64,000 nucleotides of DNA from the NCBI GenBank assembly GCA_028278125.1, contig JANQEY010000297.1, forward strand, positions 1-64,000, in the 5' to 3' direction. The notes under the pieces were generated by a model. That model was given only the letters and a program-made list of their open reading frames with translations, was not told the origin of the DNA and made no database searches. The position numbers and the translations under genes are program-made. Within the stretch, counting starts at the first letter, position 1; the number at the start of each line of letters is the position of its first letter. This DNA comes from a bacterium (GTDB lineage: Bacteria; Electryoneota; Electryoneia; Electryoneales; Electryoneaceae). Positions 55,154 to 63,484 of the stretch are shown in pieces.

Positions 55154-55882
55154 ATGTCATCAAATCTAGATCAAAAACTCAGTTTAGCGATTGAACAGTG
55201 GAAAGAGTTCTGGAAAACTGATCTCGAGTCAATCTATTTATACGGTTCGGCAGCCAGGAATGATTGGTCTCATAAAAGCTCCGATATTAACCTTTTACTC
55301 CAGGTATCCGGCAACGACCATTATGCAAAATGGCCTGATGCTTCAGAACTATCCCGGAGACTGTTCAAAAAGGGATTCGCTATACCTTTAATCCTGACAA
55401 AACAGTATATCGAAAGCTCTCTTGATGTATTTCCCATAGAATTTCTCGATATCAAACTCTTTCACCGAGTATTGGCCGGTAGTGATGATTTTGACAAAGT
55501 GGAGATAAATAAACCTGACCTGAGAGCCCAGGCTGAACGTGAAGTGAAGGGTAAATGGGTACAACTCAGACAGGCTTTTCTGGAGCGTGGTGGCAATACA
55601 TCTGAGATGCGAAATTTGCTCGCGCAGACTGTTCCTACGTGGATATCCGTTTTCCAGGCATTATTATATCTTGAAGACCATGAAATTCCCGAAAGCAGGC
55701 GGGACGTTCTCGCAAATGGTTCAAAAATCTGTGGTTTGGATTCCGATATATTCCTCGACCTGGAGAAGGTGCGAAAGAATAAACTATCATTGAATCGCAA
55801 CCTGGCAAAACTTCACCTGGAAAAGTTAATGAAACAGGCGGATATTCTTGCCCGGTTCATTGACGAATATGGAATGAAATAA
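55154..55882 (+). CDS. MNT-type nucleotidyltransferase-domain protein
   Basis: A 242-residue soluble protein with AAGGTG seven bases before its ATG. Residues about 1-110 have the minimal nucleotidyltransferase fold: IYLYGSAARNDWSHKSSDIN, with GS followed by DxN instead of the usual DxD. The second half is helical (about 120-240) and may be a HEPN-like or accessory part. It sits between the TPM and LemA genes that normally lie adjacent. Function unknown; the altered metal motif weakens a catalytic claim. Confidence 0.72.
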   Translation: MSSNLDQKLSLAIEQWKEFWKTDLESIYLYGSAARNDWSHKSSDINLLLQVSGNDHYAKWPDASELSRRLFKKGFAIPLILTKQYIESSLDVFPIEFLDIKLFHRVLAGSDDFDKVEINKPDLRAQAEREVKGKWVQLRQAFLERGGNTSEMRNLLAQTVPTWISVFQALLYLEDHEIPESRRDVLANGSKICGLDSDIFLDLEKVRKNKLSLNRNLAKLHLEKLMKQADILARFIDEYGMK

Positions 55883-55929
55883 ATATCGATTATAAATTGT
55901 CCTGTTGGTCGATTAACCTGGAGAATAAT

Positions 55930-56511
55930 GTGAAAAAAGGGACACTGATACTGGTAATTGTTCTTGTTGTAATTTTGCTGGCTGTGTTGTCGGTTTACTC
56001 ATTCATCAAGGGTACGTACAATTCCATTATTAAGATGGACGAGTCTGTCGCGGGAGCGTGGGCGGAAGTCGAGAACAATCTCCAGCGAAGATATGACCTG
56101 ATTCCTAATCTCGTGAATACTGTGAAAGGTTTTGCGCAACAGGAGAAGGATGTTTTTCTTGGTGTAACTGAAGCAAGATCAAAGGTTGGTGGAGCGGTAG
56201 GAAATATTCCAAATCGAATGGCTGCGGAAAACGAATTGTCTACAGCCTTATCACGACTTCTGCTTGTGGTAGAGAACTATCCATTAATTAAATCCGACGC
56301 GAATTTTCTGGCTCTGCAGGATGAATTGGCTGGAACCGAAAACAGGATTGCTGTTGCACGGAAACGCTATAACGACGCGGTAAAAACATATAATATGACC
56401 ATCAGGCAGTTCCCGCAGAATATAATCGCAGGTTTCTTTAATTTTGAAAAACACAGTTTCTTTGATGCACCGCAGGCTGCGGAAGCGACACCGAAAGTGG
56501 ATTTTGAGTAA
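55930..56511 (+). CDS. lemA: LemA family protein
   Basis: A 193-residue membrane-anchored helical protein. I chose the GTG at 55930, with GGAGA six bases upstream, because the coding frame upstream of it lacks a ribosome binding site. A membrane helix covers about 5-25, and the conserved family motif is VAGAWAEVENNLQRRYDLIPNL continuing to NTVKGFAQQE, cut here at 20 residues: GAWAEVENNLQRRYDLIPNL. The C-terminal SVEKYPxLKSxxNF-like region reads VENYPLIKSDANFLALQDEL. Its stop overlaps the next ATG by one base. Confidence 0.9.
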   Translation: MKKGTLILVIVLVVILLAVLSVYSFIKGTYNSIIKMDESVAGAWAEVENNLQRRYDLIPNLVNTVKGFAQQEKDVFLGVTEARSKVGGAVGNIPNRMAAENELSTALSRLLLVVENYPLIKSDANFLALQDELAGTENRIAVARKRYNDAVKTYNMTIRQFPQNIIAGFFNFEKHSFFDAPQAAEATPKVDFE

Positions 56512-57293
56512 TGAAAGATTTTAAACCAAGCGGTATTGTCAGCCTTCTCACAGACTTTGGATTTGGGGATGATTACGTGGGATCGATGCATGCATCGCTC
56601 TATTCCATTAATCCTGAAATCCGCATAGTTGACCTTTGCCATGATATCCTTCCTGGGGATATTGAAGCAGCAGCTTTTTTACTTGCAAAAGATTATAAAG
56701 TGTTTCCAGCCGGTACAGTTCATCTTGCGGTTGTTGATCCGGGAGTGGGAGGAGATCGCGAAATTATAGCAGCGGTTATGGATGGCCATGTTTTTCTCGC
56801 ACCGGATAATGGACTGCTGGATGCTCTATTATCAAATGGCGAAGGGAAAAAGGTTTTTACTGTTAATAACCAGGAACTTTTTCATCAAAAAGTATCGCCG
56901 ACATTTCACGGTCGGGATATATTCACCCCTGTTGCCGCATATATTTCCGCCGGGGGCAATCTTACAGATGTCGGGCCGGAGAAGTCAGAATGGATGAAAG
57001 GGCCCCAGGTGGAACCGAGGCTCGTGGGTGATATTCTAGTTGGCCGGGTTATGTGGGTTGACCGGTTTGGTAACCTGATCACAAATCTACCTGCTGATTC
57101 GATCGAGGAGTACTCTATTCAAATAGCCGGGATTCGTCCAAGACTCGTCACAACATTTAACGATGGAAACCCGGGCGAACCCGTTTGCCTTACAGGAAGT
57201 AAAAATACCATTGAGGTTGTAATAAATGGGGGAGATGCGGCTAAAACTTTGGGTTTAGGGCAGGGAACAAACGTTAAAGCGTTACCAAGGTAG
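56511..57293 (+). CDS. SAM hydroxide adenosyltransferase (DUF62 family)
   Basis: A 260-residue protein of the family that splits S-adenosylmethionine with hydroxide, related to the bacterial fluorinase. It shows LLTDFGFGDDYVGSMHASL, HDILPGDIEAAAFLL, VHLAVVDPGVGG, PDNGLLDALL and FHGRDIFTPVAAY, all family blocks. A C-terminal beta barrel runs from about 170. It starts with ATG one base inside lemA. It is not a fluorinase by any motif I can see; hydroxide adenosyl transfer is the better call. Confidence 0.9.
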   Translation: MKDFKPSGIVSLLTDFGFGDDYVGSMHASLYSINPEIRIVDLCHDILPGDIEAAAFLLAKDYKVFPAGTVHLAVVDPGVGGDREIIAAVMDGHVFLAPDNGLLDALLSNGEGKKVFTVNNQELFHQKVSPTFHGRDIFTPVAAYISAGGNLTDVGPEKSEWMKGPQVEPRLVGDILVGRVMWVDRFGNLITNLPADSIEEYSIQIAGIRPRLVTTFNDGNPGEPVCLTGSKNTIEVVINGGDAAKTLGLGQGTNVKALPR

Positions 57294-57376
57294 ATTATAA
57301 GCAATTCTAAAGATTTTATTATCAGGATATAAAGCGAGGAATTCCCAGGAATTCTCATTACGACAGTGAGTTGATC

Positions 57377-58780
57377 ATGGCAGATAAAATTAAACTCGAT
57401 ATTACCCGGATGTTGTCCAACGTTGTGGGACCTGAAAATGGTGCAACGATGGATGAGTTGCAATCGGAATGGTCGAAAGTAACTTCCGTCATCCAAGGGT
57501 TGGAAGCAAAAAGAAAAGCAGGTGATTTACCCTTTTACGATTTGCCAGGCGACACTGAGACTATTTCTCGCATCGAAGATTATGTAAATCAGATCCAGGG
57601 TAAGTTTCGTAATGTTGTGATCCTCGGTATTGGGGGAAGTGCCCTGGGTGCGATAGCTCTGAGGGAGGCACTGAAACCTGCATCTTACAACTTGTTGCCC
57701 GATGATCAGCGTCAGGCACCCAGGCTGTTTGTCCCGGATAATCCCGATCCGGAAATGTTAGCCGGAATATTTGAGCTATGTCCTCCTGAAGAGACACTCT
57801 ACAACGTGGTTACCAAATCTGGTGGGACTGCGGAAACTATGGCTGCCTACTTGACGGTTCTTTCTAAGCTGAAGAATACGTTAGGTGATAAATACAGGGA
57901 TCACCTCGTTTTCACAACAGATCCAGTAAAGGGCAATCTAAGAGCGATATCACGTAATGAAGGAATCACGGCCTTCTCAATTCCACCGGGAGTCGGGGGA
58001 AGGTTTTCAGTATTAACCACGGTTGGTTTACTTCCTGCCGCCCTGATGGGAGTTGACATCAGGGAGTTACTCAATGGGGCTGCAATACAGCGAGAGAAGG
58101 TTTTCCAACGCCAGTTTGAGTCAAATCCGTCAGCGGCATTCGCGTTATTACAATATCTTGCAGATGTCAAACGTTCACAGCGGATACATGTAATGATGCC
58201 CTACAGCAACGCGCTTTTCCGTACCGCAGACTGGTTCCGTCAGCTCTGGGCTGAATCACTTGGTAAGAAAGAAAATCTCAGTGGCGAAAATGTCTTTACC
58301 GGCCCCACGCCGGTTGCTGCTTTGGGAGCTACCGATCAGCACAGCCAGGTTCAGTTGTATGTAGAAGGGCCAAACGATAAAACATTTACTTTTATTGTCC
58401 CTGAAAAATTCAGACGGGAATTATCTATCGGTAAACAGCATAAAGATATCGAAAATATTAATTACCTCGGCGGTAAGGATATGGGCTCATTACTCCTTGC
58501 CGAAGCCCAGGCAACCCAGCGGGCATTAACCGCAGCGCAAAAACCGAATATGGCATTTGTACTCAAAGAAATATCGCCGGAAACGGTTGGCGGACTGATG
58601 TACTTGCTGGAGGCTGCTACGGTCGTAGCCGGTGGATTATATGGTGTAGATCCACTTGACCAGCCAGGTGTGGAAGCCGGGAAAGTGGCTACTTATGGGC
58701 TTATGGGCCGGGTAGGTTATGAAGATGTACGAGCTGAGATTGAAAAAGAAAATGAACGAGCGAAAATTATAATATCTTAA
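57377..58780 (+). CDS. pgi: Glucose-6-phosphate isomerase
   Basis: A 467-residue SIS-type isomerase interconverting glucose-6-phosphate and fructose-6-phosphate. I use the ATG at 57377, with GTGAG six bases upstream; a TTG at 57371 is possible. Family blocks are VVILGIGGSALGAIALREAL, NVVTKSGGTAETMAAYL, GVGGRFSVLTTVGLLPAAL and GATDQHSQVQLYVEGPNDKT. The length fits the shorter bacterial type. It provides a glycolytic entry as well as fructose-6-phosphate for amino-sugar and cell-wall synthesis. Confidence 0.95.
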   Translation: MADKIKLDITRMLSNVVGPENGATMDELQSEWSKVTSVIQGLEAKRKAGDLPFYDLPGDTETISRIEDYVNQIQGKFRNVVILGIGGSALGAIALREALKPASYNLLPDDQRQAPRLFVPDNPDPEMLAGIFELCPPEETLYNVVTKSGGTAETMAAYLTVLSKLKNTLGDKYRDHLVFTTDPVKGNLRAISRNEGITAFSIPPGVGGRFSVLTTVGLLPAALMGVDIRELLNGAAIQREKVFQRQFESNPSAAFALLQYLADVKRSQRIHVMMPYSNALFRTADWFRQLWAESLGKKENLSGENVFTGPTPVAALGATDQHSQVQLYVEGPNDKTFTFIVPEKFRRELSIGKQHKDIENINYLGGKDMGSLLLAEAQATQRALTAAQKPNMAFVLKEISPETVGGLMYLLEAATVVAGGLYGVDPLDQPGVEAGKVATYGLMGRVGYEDVRAEIEKENERAKIIIS

Positions 58781-58799
58781 CTGAATTCATTCGCTAAAA

Positions 58800-59564
58800 A
58801 TGACAGATTCCAGACAAATCAGGGGTGTTTTTTTCGACTTTGATGGTGTGTTGGTAAATAGTTTGCCTGCACACGGAAAAGCCTGGCAGTGGATCATGAA
58901 AGAAGTTGGAATAGAAGTTGATCCATCTGTCGCACCACTTCTTGAAGGCTTACATAGCCGTCGTGCTGCACGGCTGATTTTTGACGCTGCAAACCATGAA
59001 CCCGGCTTAAACATGGGCGACGATGAACTTAACGATCTGCTTGAACGAAAAAGAGCTCATTACCGGGAAATAGTAGGATCTATTTCAATTTCATCCAAGA
59101 TTATCGAAACATTAGTGGCAGTAAAAGCTCGTGCTGAAATAATGGCACTGGTAACAAGTTCAGTCAGGAAAAACCTCAATCACGCCATGACCGGGGATCA
59201 ACAAGCTTTATTCGATCATATTTTGACAGCCGATAGTGTTTCTAAAAATAAACCCGATCCTGAACCATATTTAAAAGCTGCTGAGAAGTCTAATCTAAAT
59301 CCCGAACAGTGTCTCGTGGTTGAAAACGCTCCCATAGGAATCAGATCTGCCAGGGCTGCGGGATGCTGGTGTGTGGGGATTGCCAGTACAATGCCGATAG
59401 ATAAATTATACGAGGCTCATTATATACTTGGAGATGTTACTGATCTCAACAGCGACCAGACCTGGGAAAATATCTTGGGCAAATTTGCTGAAATTGGCGA
59501 TCCGGGTAGATTGGAACCGGAAGAGGTAATAGTAGCTCCGATACCGATTTTGAATAAGGCTTAG
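58800..59564 (+). CDS. HAD superfamily phosphatase/phosphoglucomutase-like protein
   Basis: A 254-residue haloacid-dehalogenase hydrolase. Motif I is FFDFDGVLVNSLPAH (nucleophile Asp13, acid/base Asp15), a helical cap follows (about 20-95), motif II is LVTSSVRKNL, motif III lysine is in KNKPDPEPYLKAAE, and motif IV is VVENAPIGIRSARAAG. The layout is that of beta-phosphoglucomutase and sugar-phosphate phosphatases. It lies 19 bases after pgi, consistent with a sugar-phosphate substrate. Confidence 0.88.
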   Translation: MTDSRQIRGVFFDFDGVLVNSLPAHGKAWQWIMKEVGIEVDPSVAPLLEGLHSRRAARLIFDAANHEPGLNMGDDELNDLLERKRAHYREIVGSISISSKIIETLVAVKARAEIMALVTSSVRKNLNHAMTGDQQALFDHILTADSVSKNKPDPEPYLKAAEKSNLNPEQCLVVENAPIGIRSARAAGCWCVGIASTMPIDKLYEAHYILGDVTDLNSDQTWENILGKFAEIGDPGRLEPEEVIVAPIPILNKA

Positions 59565-59600
59565 GATATCGCAATCATCAACCCAACCGTGGAATTTTAA

Positions 59601-60656
59601 ATGGATGAAATAATTCAAACCTATTCCAGCGGTGAAAACATTCCAACCGACTCACCAGACAATATAGCCTATTTAATCCTCGACGGACGTGTAAGGATGG
59701 AACGTGGCGATAATCCCAGCCTTGATTATCTTAATGTCCTCGAACCGGGTGAAATTATATTTCCAAGAATTTTCCTGCAGGAAGACAAAAACGAAGGGCA
59801 CTTTGTCGCTATTTCTGATGTCAGGATTTATCCCATCGAACTGGACAACCTGGATCAGCAGCTTGAGAATCTCCCCGATTGGATCAGAAGTTGGATTGAC
59901 GGCAGACTAAAACGCGACTGGTATGACTATTCACGGAGGTTGAAGGCAATCAGTCGGCTCTATTCCATCTGCAGCCAGATATATTCATTACTCTATACTC
60001 GAACGAGCCTGATTAAATCCCGCCAGTTAAAAAGCGATATTGATCCGGTTCTGACAGAAATCGCCAATGTGATGATTTCGCCACCTCCGCCGGTTGTTCC
60101 CATACTCCGCGGACTTTCGAAAACCGGGCTCATTGACTTGCAGGAAGGCGACATCCTTACTCCGACAATCCATATCACTGATATACGATTATTTCACAGT
60201 TTTCTCCTGTTTCTTCAACGTACCGCATGTTTACCGGAAGGTTTATACCCGGATTCACTCCTGGTGAAACCTGTCAGTTTGTCCCGGAAGGCATCAAAAA
60301 TCCTGGATAGTGTTCTCATCGATAGGGATATTGCACCGAGGATGTTTGATCCTGAACGCTCTATGGCGCATTTCTCTGAAGAAAAAATCAAACAGCTTTA
60401 CGCGACAGTCGATCCAAAATCGGATATATCTCTTCATGATCCGGCGATATATGAATTACAGCAACATGGAATTTTAAAAATAATCCGTGATACGACTATA
60501 GTCTCAGTATTTATGAACCTCAGGGCAATTTTACGAATAAATATCTTGAGAAATCCGGAAGAGAATTTTAAAGACATCGCCGAGTTTTTATGTGAAATGC
60601 TTACCGATCCATATCCACCACGTAAAGGACGTATCTTCCGAAGAATGCATATCTGA
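59601..60656 (+). CDS. Protein of unknown function with possible cyclic-nucleotide-binding-like N-terminus
   Basis: A 351-residue soluble protein. The first 95 residues resemble a cNMP-binding/Crp-like beta roll (IAYLILDGRVRMERGDNPS, LNVLEPGEIIFPRIFLQ), but the phosphate-binding cassette is not recognisable. The middle is helical (about 95-200). The C-terminal half shows no known domain or helix-turn-helix. It is the last gene of the long plus-strand train, 36 bases after the HAD gene. I do not recognise its family. Confidence 0.55.
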   Translation: MDEIIQTYSSGENIPTDSPDNIAYLILDGRVRMERGDNPSLDYLNVLEPGEIIFPRIFLQEDKNEGHFVAISDVRIYPIELDNLDQQLENLPDWIRSWIDGRLKRDWYDYSRRLKAISRLYSICSQIYSLLYTRTSLIKSRQLKSDIDPVLTEIANVMISPPPPVVPILRGLSKTGLIDLQEGDILTPTIHITDIRLFHSFLLFLQRTACLPEGLYPDSLLVKPVSLSRKASKILDSVLIDRDIAPRMFDPERSMAHFSEEKIKQLYATVDPKSDISLHDPAIYELQQHGILKIIRDTTIVSVFMNLRAILRINILRNPEENFKDIAEFLCEMLTDPYPPRKGRIFRRMHI

Positions 60657-61061
60657 AATTTCATGTAATCTTCACCTGATCCCTCGCTCTTAATATTATA
60701 GTTCTTGAAAGTACTGCTGCACTTGTCATTCCGGACTTGATCCGGAACAGGAAGGAAGCATAGCTCGGTGAGGTTTACACTCACCAATCCAGCGTCTTTA
60801 AGAGATTTTTTTTATTCTCGAACACAGTATCAAACAGGATTAATTTCGAATCCAAAGAGAGCACTAGGGATAATAGTTTGGCAATTATTTTAGTCAAAGT
60901 TAAAATATTATTTGTAAAAATCGTAATCTCCCATTAGATTGTTTCTCATCCAGAAGGCTCTCTGACTTAGCTGAAAGCCTGAAAGGATAAATATAAGTTT
61001 GCACCAGGCTTCAACATGACCTTTTTACAACATCATCGACTTGCTACTGAAAGGTCTCATC
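60657..61061. other. Intergenic region carrying an interrupted palindromic repeat
   Basis: This 405-base region contains the second copy of the palindromic repeat (60725-60799). The remaining sequence is AT-rich without an open frame. A run of T (60806-60814 region) follows the repeat, so the repeat's second half could help transcript ending. The ribosome binding site GAAAGG of the next gene lies at 61049-61054. Confidence 0.5.
60725..60799. repeat. Palindromic intergenic repeat, copy interrupted by a second palindrome
   Basis: GTCATTCCGGACTTGATCCG starts the copy, with a perfect 7-base inverted repeat (60729-60735 with 60741-60747) around CTTGA. Compared with the copy at 41331-41366, the expected TCCAGCGTCTTT follows only after about 40 extra bases (60748-60787). 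These extra bases themselves contain GGTGAG (60767-60772) facing CTCACC (60780-60785). Confidence 0.7.
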
Positions 61062-63224
61062 ATGAATACCAACATTATTCCAGGAAAACGTTTCTTAGAT
61101 AGTCTGTTCTGGATAGCATTGTTAATGCTATCGATTTCTATTATGATGCCGGTGATTGCTTGTGCGCAGGATAGCCTGGGAGTTACCTGCCTTGGAAGGT
61201 TCTGGCACACCAACTCATATGATGTCGATATACAATGGGAACACGCCTATGTTGCGGACGGGCATTACGGTTTACGGGTCATCGAAATCAGTAATCCAGC
61301 AGATCCGCAAGAAGTTGGTTTCTGTAATACCCCGGGTTGGGCAAGGAGTGTAACCCTGTCCGATGATTACGCTTATGTTGCAGCTGAAGATTACGGCCTT
61401 CGGATAATTGACATCAGCAATCCAGCAGAACCGCAGGAAATTGGATTCTATGCTACACCCGGTGAGGCTTATGGTGTAGCCGTGTCCGGCGATTTTGTTT
61501 ATGTTGCAGATGAAGGTTTCGGTCATTACGGTCTTCGGATAATAAACATCAGCAATCCGGCAGATCCGCAAGAAGTGGGTTTCTATGCTACGCCCGACAA
61601 TGCTTTAGACGTAGCCCTTTCCGACGATTATGCCTATGTTGCTACTTCATCCGGTTTACATATAATTGATATCAGTAATCCGGCAGAACCGCAGGAAATT
61701 GGATTCTATAATACGCCTGGTGAGGCCCACGCCGTAGCACTGTCCGACAATTTCGCTTATGTTGCTGACGTAGATGGTCTTCGGATAGTCGACATCAGTA
61801 ATCCGGCTGAAATGCAAGAAGTTGGTTCCTATGATACACCCGGTTATGCCAAAGGCATAGCATTGTCCGGCGATTACGCCTGTATTGCCGATGTCTACGA
61901 AGGTCTGCGGATAATCGACATCAGCAATCCGGCAGATCCGCAAGAAGTGGGTTTCAACGATACGCCCGGTCGGGCTTATGGAGTAATCGTGTCCGGCGAT
62001 TATGCTTTAGTTACAGATGGTCCTTACGGTCTACGGATAATCGACATCAGTAATCAGGCAAGCCCGCAAGAAATTGGATTTTATAGCAGGCCCGGTTGGG
62101 CTCGTGGCGTAGCTCTGTCCGGCGATTACGCATATCTTGTTGATTATGGTCTAAGGGTAATCGACATCAGCAATCCGGCAGATCCCCTGGAAGTTGGTTT
62201 GGATGATACCCTTGGTGGTTGGAGTGTAGCCTTGTCCGGCGATTACGTTTTTGTTGCCGCTGGTTGGGATGGCCTACGGATAATCGACATCAGCAATCCG
62301 GCAGAACCGCAAGAAGTTGGTATCTATGATACACTCACTGAGGCTTATGACGTAGCTGTGTCCGGCGATTTCGCATATGTTGCCGATAATTGGGTCGGTT
62401 TACTGATAATCGACATCAGCAATCCGGCAGAACCGCAAGAAGTTGGTTTCTGTAATACGCCTAGTGGGGGTTGGAGTGTAGCCGTGTCCGGCGATTTCGC
62501 CTATATGGCCAATAATTCTTTCGGTCTACGGATAATCGACATCAGCAATCCGGCTGATCCCCAGGAAGTTGGTTTCTATGATACGCCCGGTTATGCACGG
62601 AGTGTAGCCGTGTCCGGCGATTACGCCTATCTTGCTGATTATGGTCTAAGGGTAATCGACATCAGCAATCCGGCAGTTCCAGAAGAAATTGGTTTCTGTA
62701 ATACGCCTTATGGGGCTGAGAGTGTAATCCTGTCCGGAGATTACGCCTATGTTGCCGATATGGTTAATGGTTTACGGATAATTGACATCAGCAATCCAGC
62801 AGATCCGCAAGAAGTTGGTTTCTATAATAATACCTGTTCAACTTCTGATGTAGCGGTAGCCGGAAACATCGCGTATATCGCGGGTGGACAGGAGTTTGGG
62901 ATATATGATTGCTCCCAGGCACTTGGTGTTTCAGAGAGCCGGTGCCCGAACATCCCGACTAAATTTTCAATTGCAGCAGCATATCCGAATCCATTCAATC
63001 CGACCTTGAATGTTTCTATCGAAATGGCAGGGAAGGGTGATTTGAACCTCCGTGTCTTCAATCTCGTTGGGCGGGAAGTGGGCGTACTCTCCAATCATTC
63101 TATTCAAGCGGGCTATCACACTTTTACTTTTAATGCTTCTGACTTGGCGAGTGGCATCTACTTTATAAAAGCAACATTTCCGGGTAAAATGAGCGAGGTG
63201 AAGAAAGTTGTGTTGATGAAATAG
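61062..63224 (+). CDS. Secreted LVIVD-repeat beta-propeller protein with T9SS sorting domain
   Basis: A 720-residue predicted secreted protein. The ATG at 61062 has GAAAGG seven bases upstream and begins a long signal peptide (about 1-37). From about residue 70 to 600 there are 13 copies of an LVIVD-type repeat of about 40 residues, each carrying a version of LRIIDISNPADPQEVGFY followed by VAVSGDYAYVAD. Such repeats fold as beta-propellers in cell-surface proteins. A sorting domain starts at YPNPFNPTLN. The repeats are also very similar at the DNA level. It is likely an adhesin or binding protein; no catalytic residues are visible. Confidence 0.92.
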   Translation: MNTNIIPGKRFLDSLFWIALLMLSISIMMPVIACAQDSLGVTCLGRFWHTNSYDVDIQWEHAYVADGHYGLRVIEISNPADPQEVGFCNTPGWARSVTLSDDYAYVAAEDYGLRIIDISNPAEPQEIGFYATPGEAYGVAVSGDFVYVADEGFGHYGLRIINISNPADPQEVGFYATPDNALDVALSDDYAYVATSSGLHIIDISNPAEPQEIGFYNTPGEAHAVALSDNFAYVADVDGLRIVDISNPAEMQEVGSYDTPGYAKGIALSGDYACIADVYEGLRIIDISNPADPQEVGFNDTPGRAYGVIVSGDYALVTDGPYGLRIIDISNQASPQEIGFYSRPGWARGVALSGDYAYLVDYGLRVIDISNPADPLEVGLDDTLGGWSVALSGDYVFVAAGWDGLRIIDISNPAEPQEVGIYDTLTEAYDVAVSGDFAYVADNWVGLLIIDISNPAEPQEVGFCNTPSGGWSVAVSGDFAYMANNSFGLRIIDISNPADPQEVGFYDTPGYARSVAVSGDYAYLADYGLRVIDISNPAVPEEIGFCNTPYGAESVILSGDYAYVADMVNGLRIIDISNPADPQEVGFYNNTCSTSDVAVAGNIAYIAGGQEFGIYDCSQALGVSESRCPNIPTKFSIAAAYPNPFNPTLNVSIEMAGKGDLNLRVFNLVGREVGVLSNHSIQAGYHTFTFNASDLASGIYFIKATFPGKMSEVKKVVLMK
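61270..62830 (+). repeat. Coding tandem repeats of about 120-135 bases
   Basis: Thirteen copies of a unit contain variants of ATCGACATCAGCAATCCGGC and GTAGCC(G/C)TGTCCGGCGATTA. Unit length varies from about 117 to 135 bases in multiples of three. Neighbouring units share long identical stretches at the nucleotide level, pointing to recent duplication or conversion among units. Confidence 0.88.
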
Positions 63225-63372
63225 AACTATCCATTTGTTTATCCTCACCAAACATTGGATCAGCAGCATTCCCGGGATTTATGCGTTGTAGCGTACCTGG
63301 GCGCTGTGGCGTATCACTGTATTCCGGGATCAACTCTTCTCCTTACTGTTATATCCTCAATCTTGCCCTGTT

Positions 63373-63400
63373 TACCGTGTTATAAAAACGGTATATTCTA
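63373..63400 (+). terminator. Weak hairpin after the LVIVD-repeat gene
   Basis: TACCGT (63373-63378) pairs with ACGGTA (63388-63393) around a nine-base AT-rich loop. It is followed by TATTCTATTTTT. The stem is short and it lies 150 bases past the stop, so it is only a candidate. Confidence 0.4.
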
Positions 63401-63484
63401 TTTTTGAAACACGTATCTTCTAATCTTTGAGGAAGATGCGGTTTTCTCGTCTTTTAAATAATTTTTCATGTACGGGTTTCTAAT

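Noticed and set aside
61270..62830. Regularly spaced repeats that could suggest a CRISPR array
   Set aside because: The repeats are in frame, code for LVIVD units within one long gene, and both repeat and spacer parts are conserved between units.
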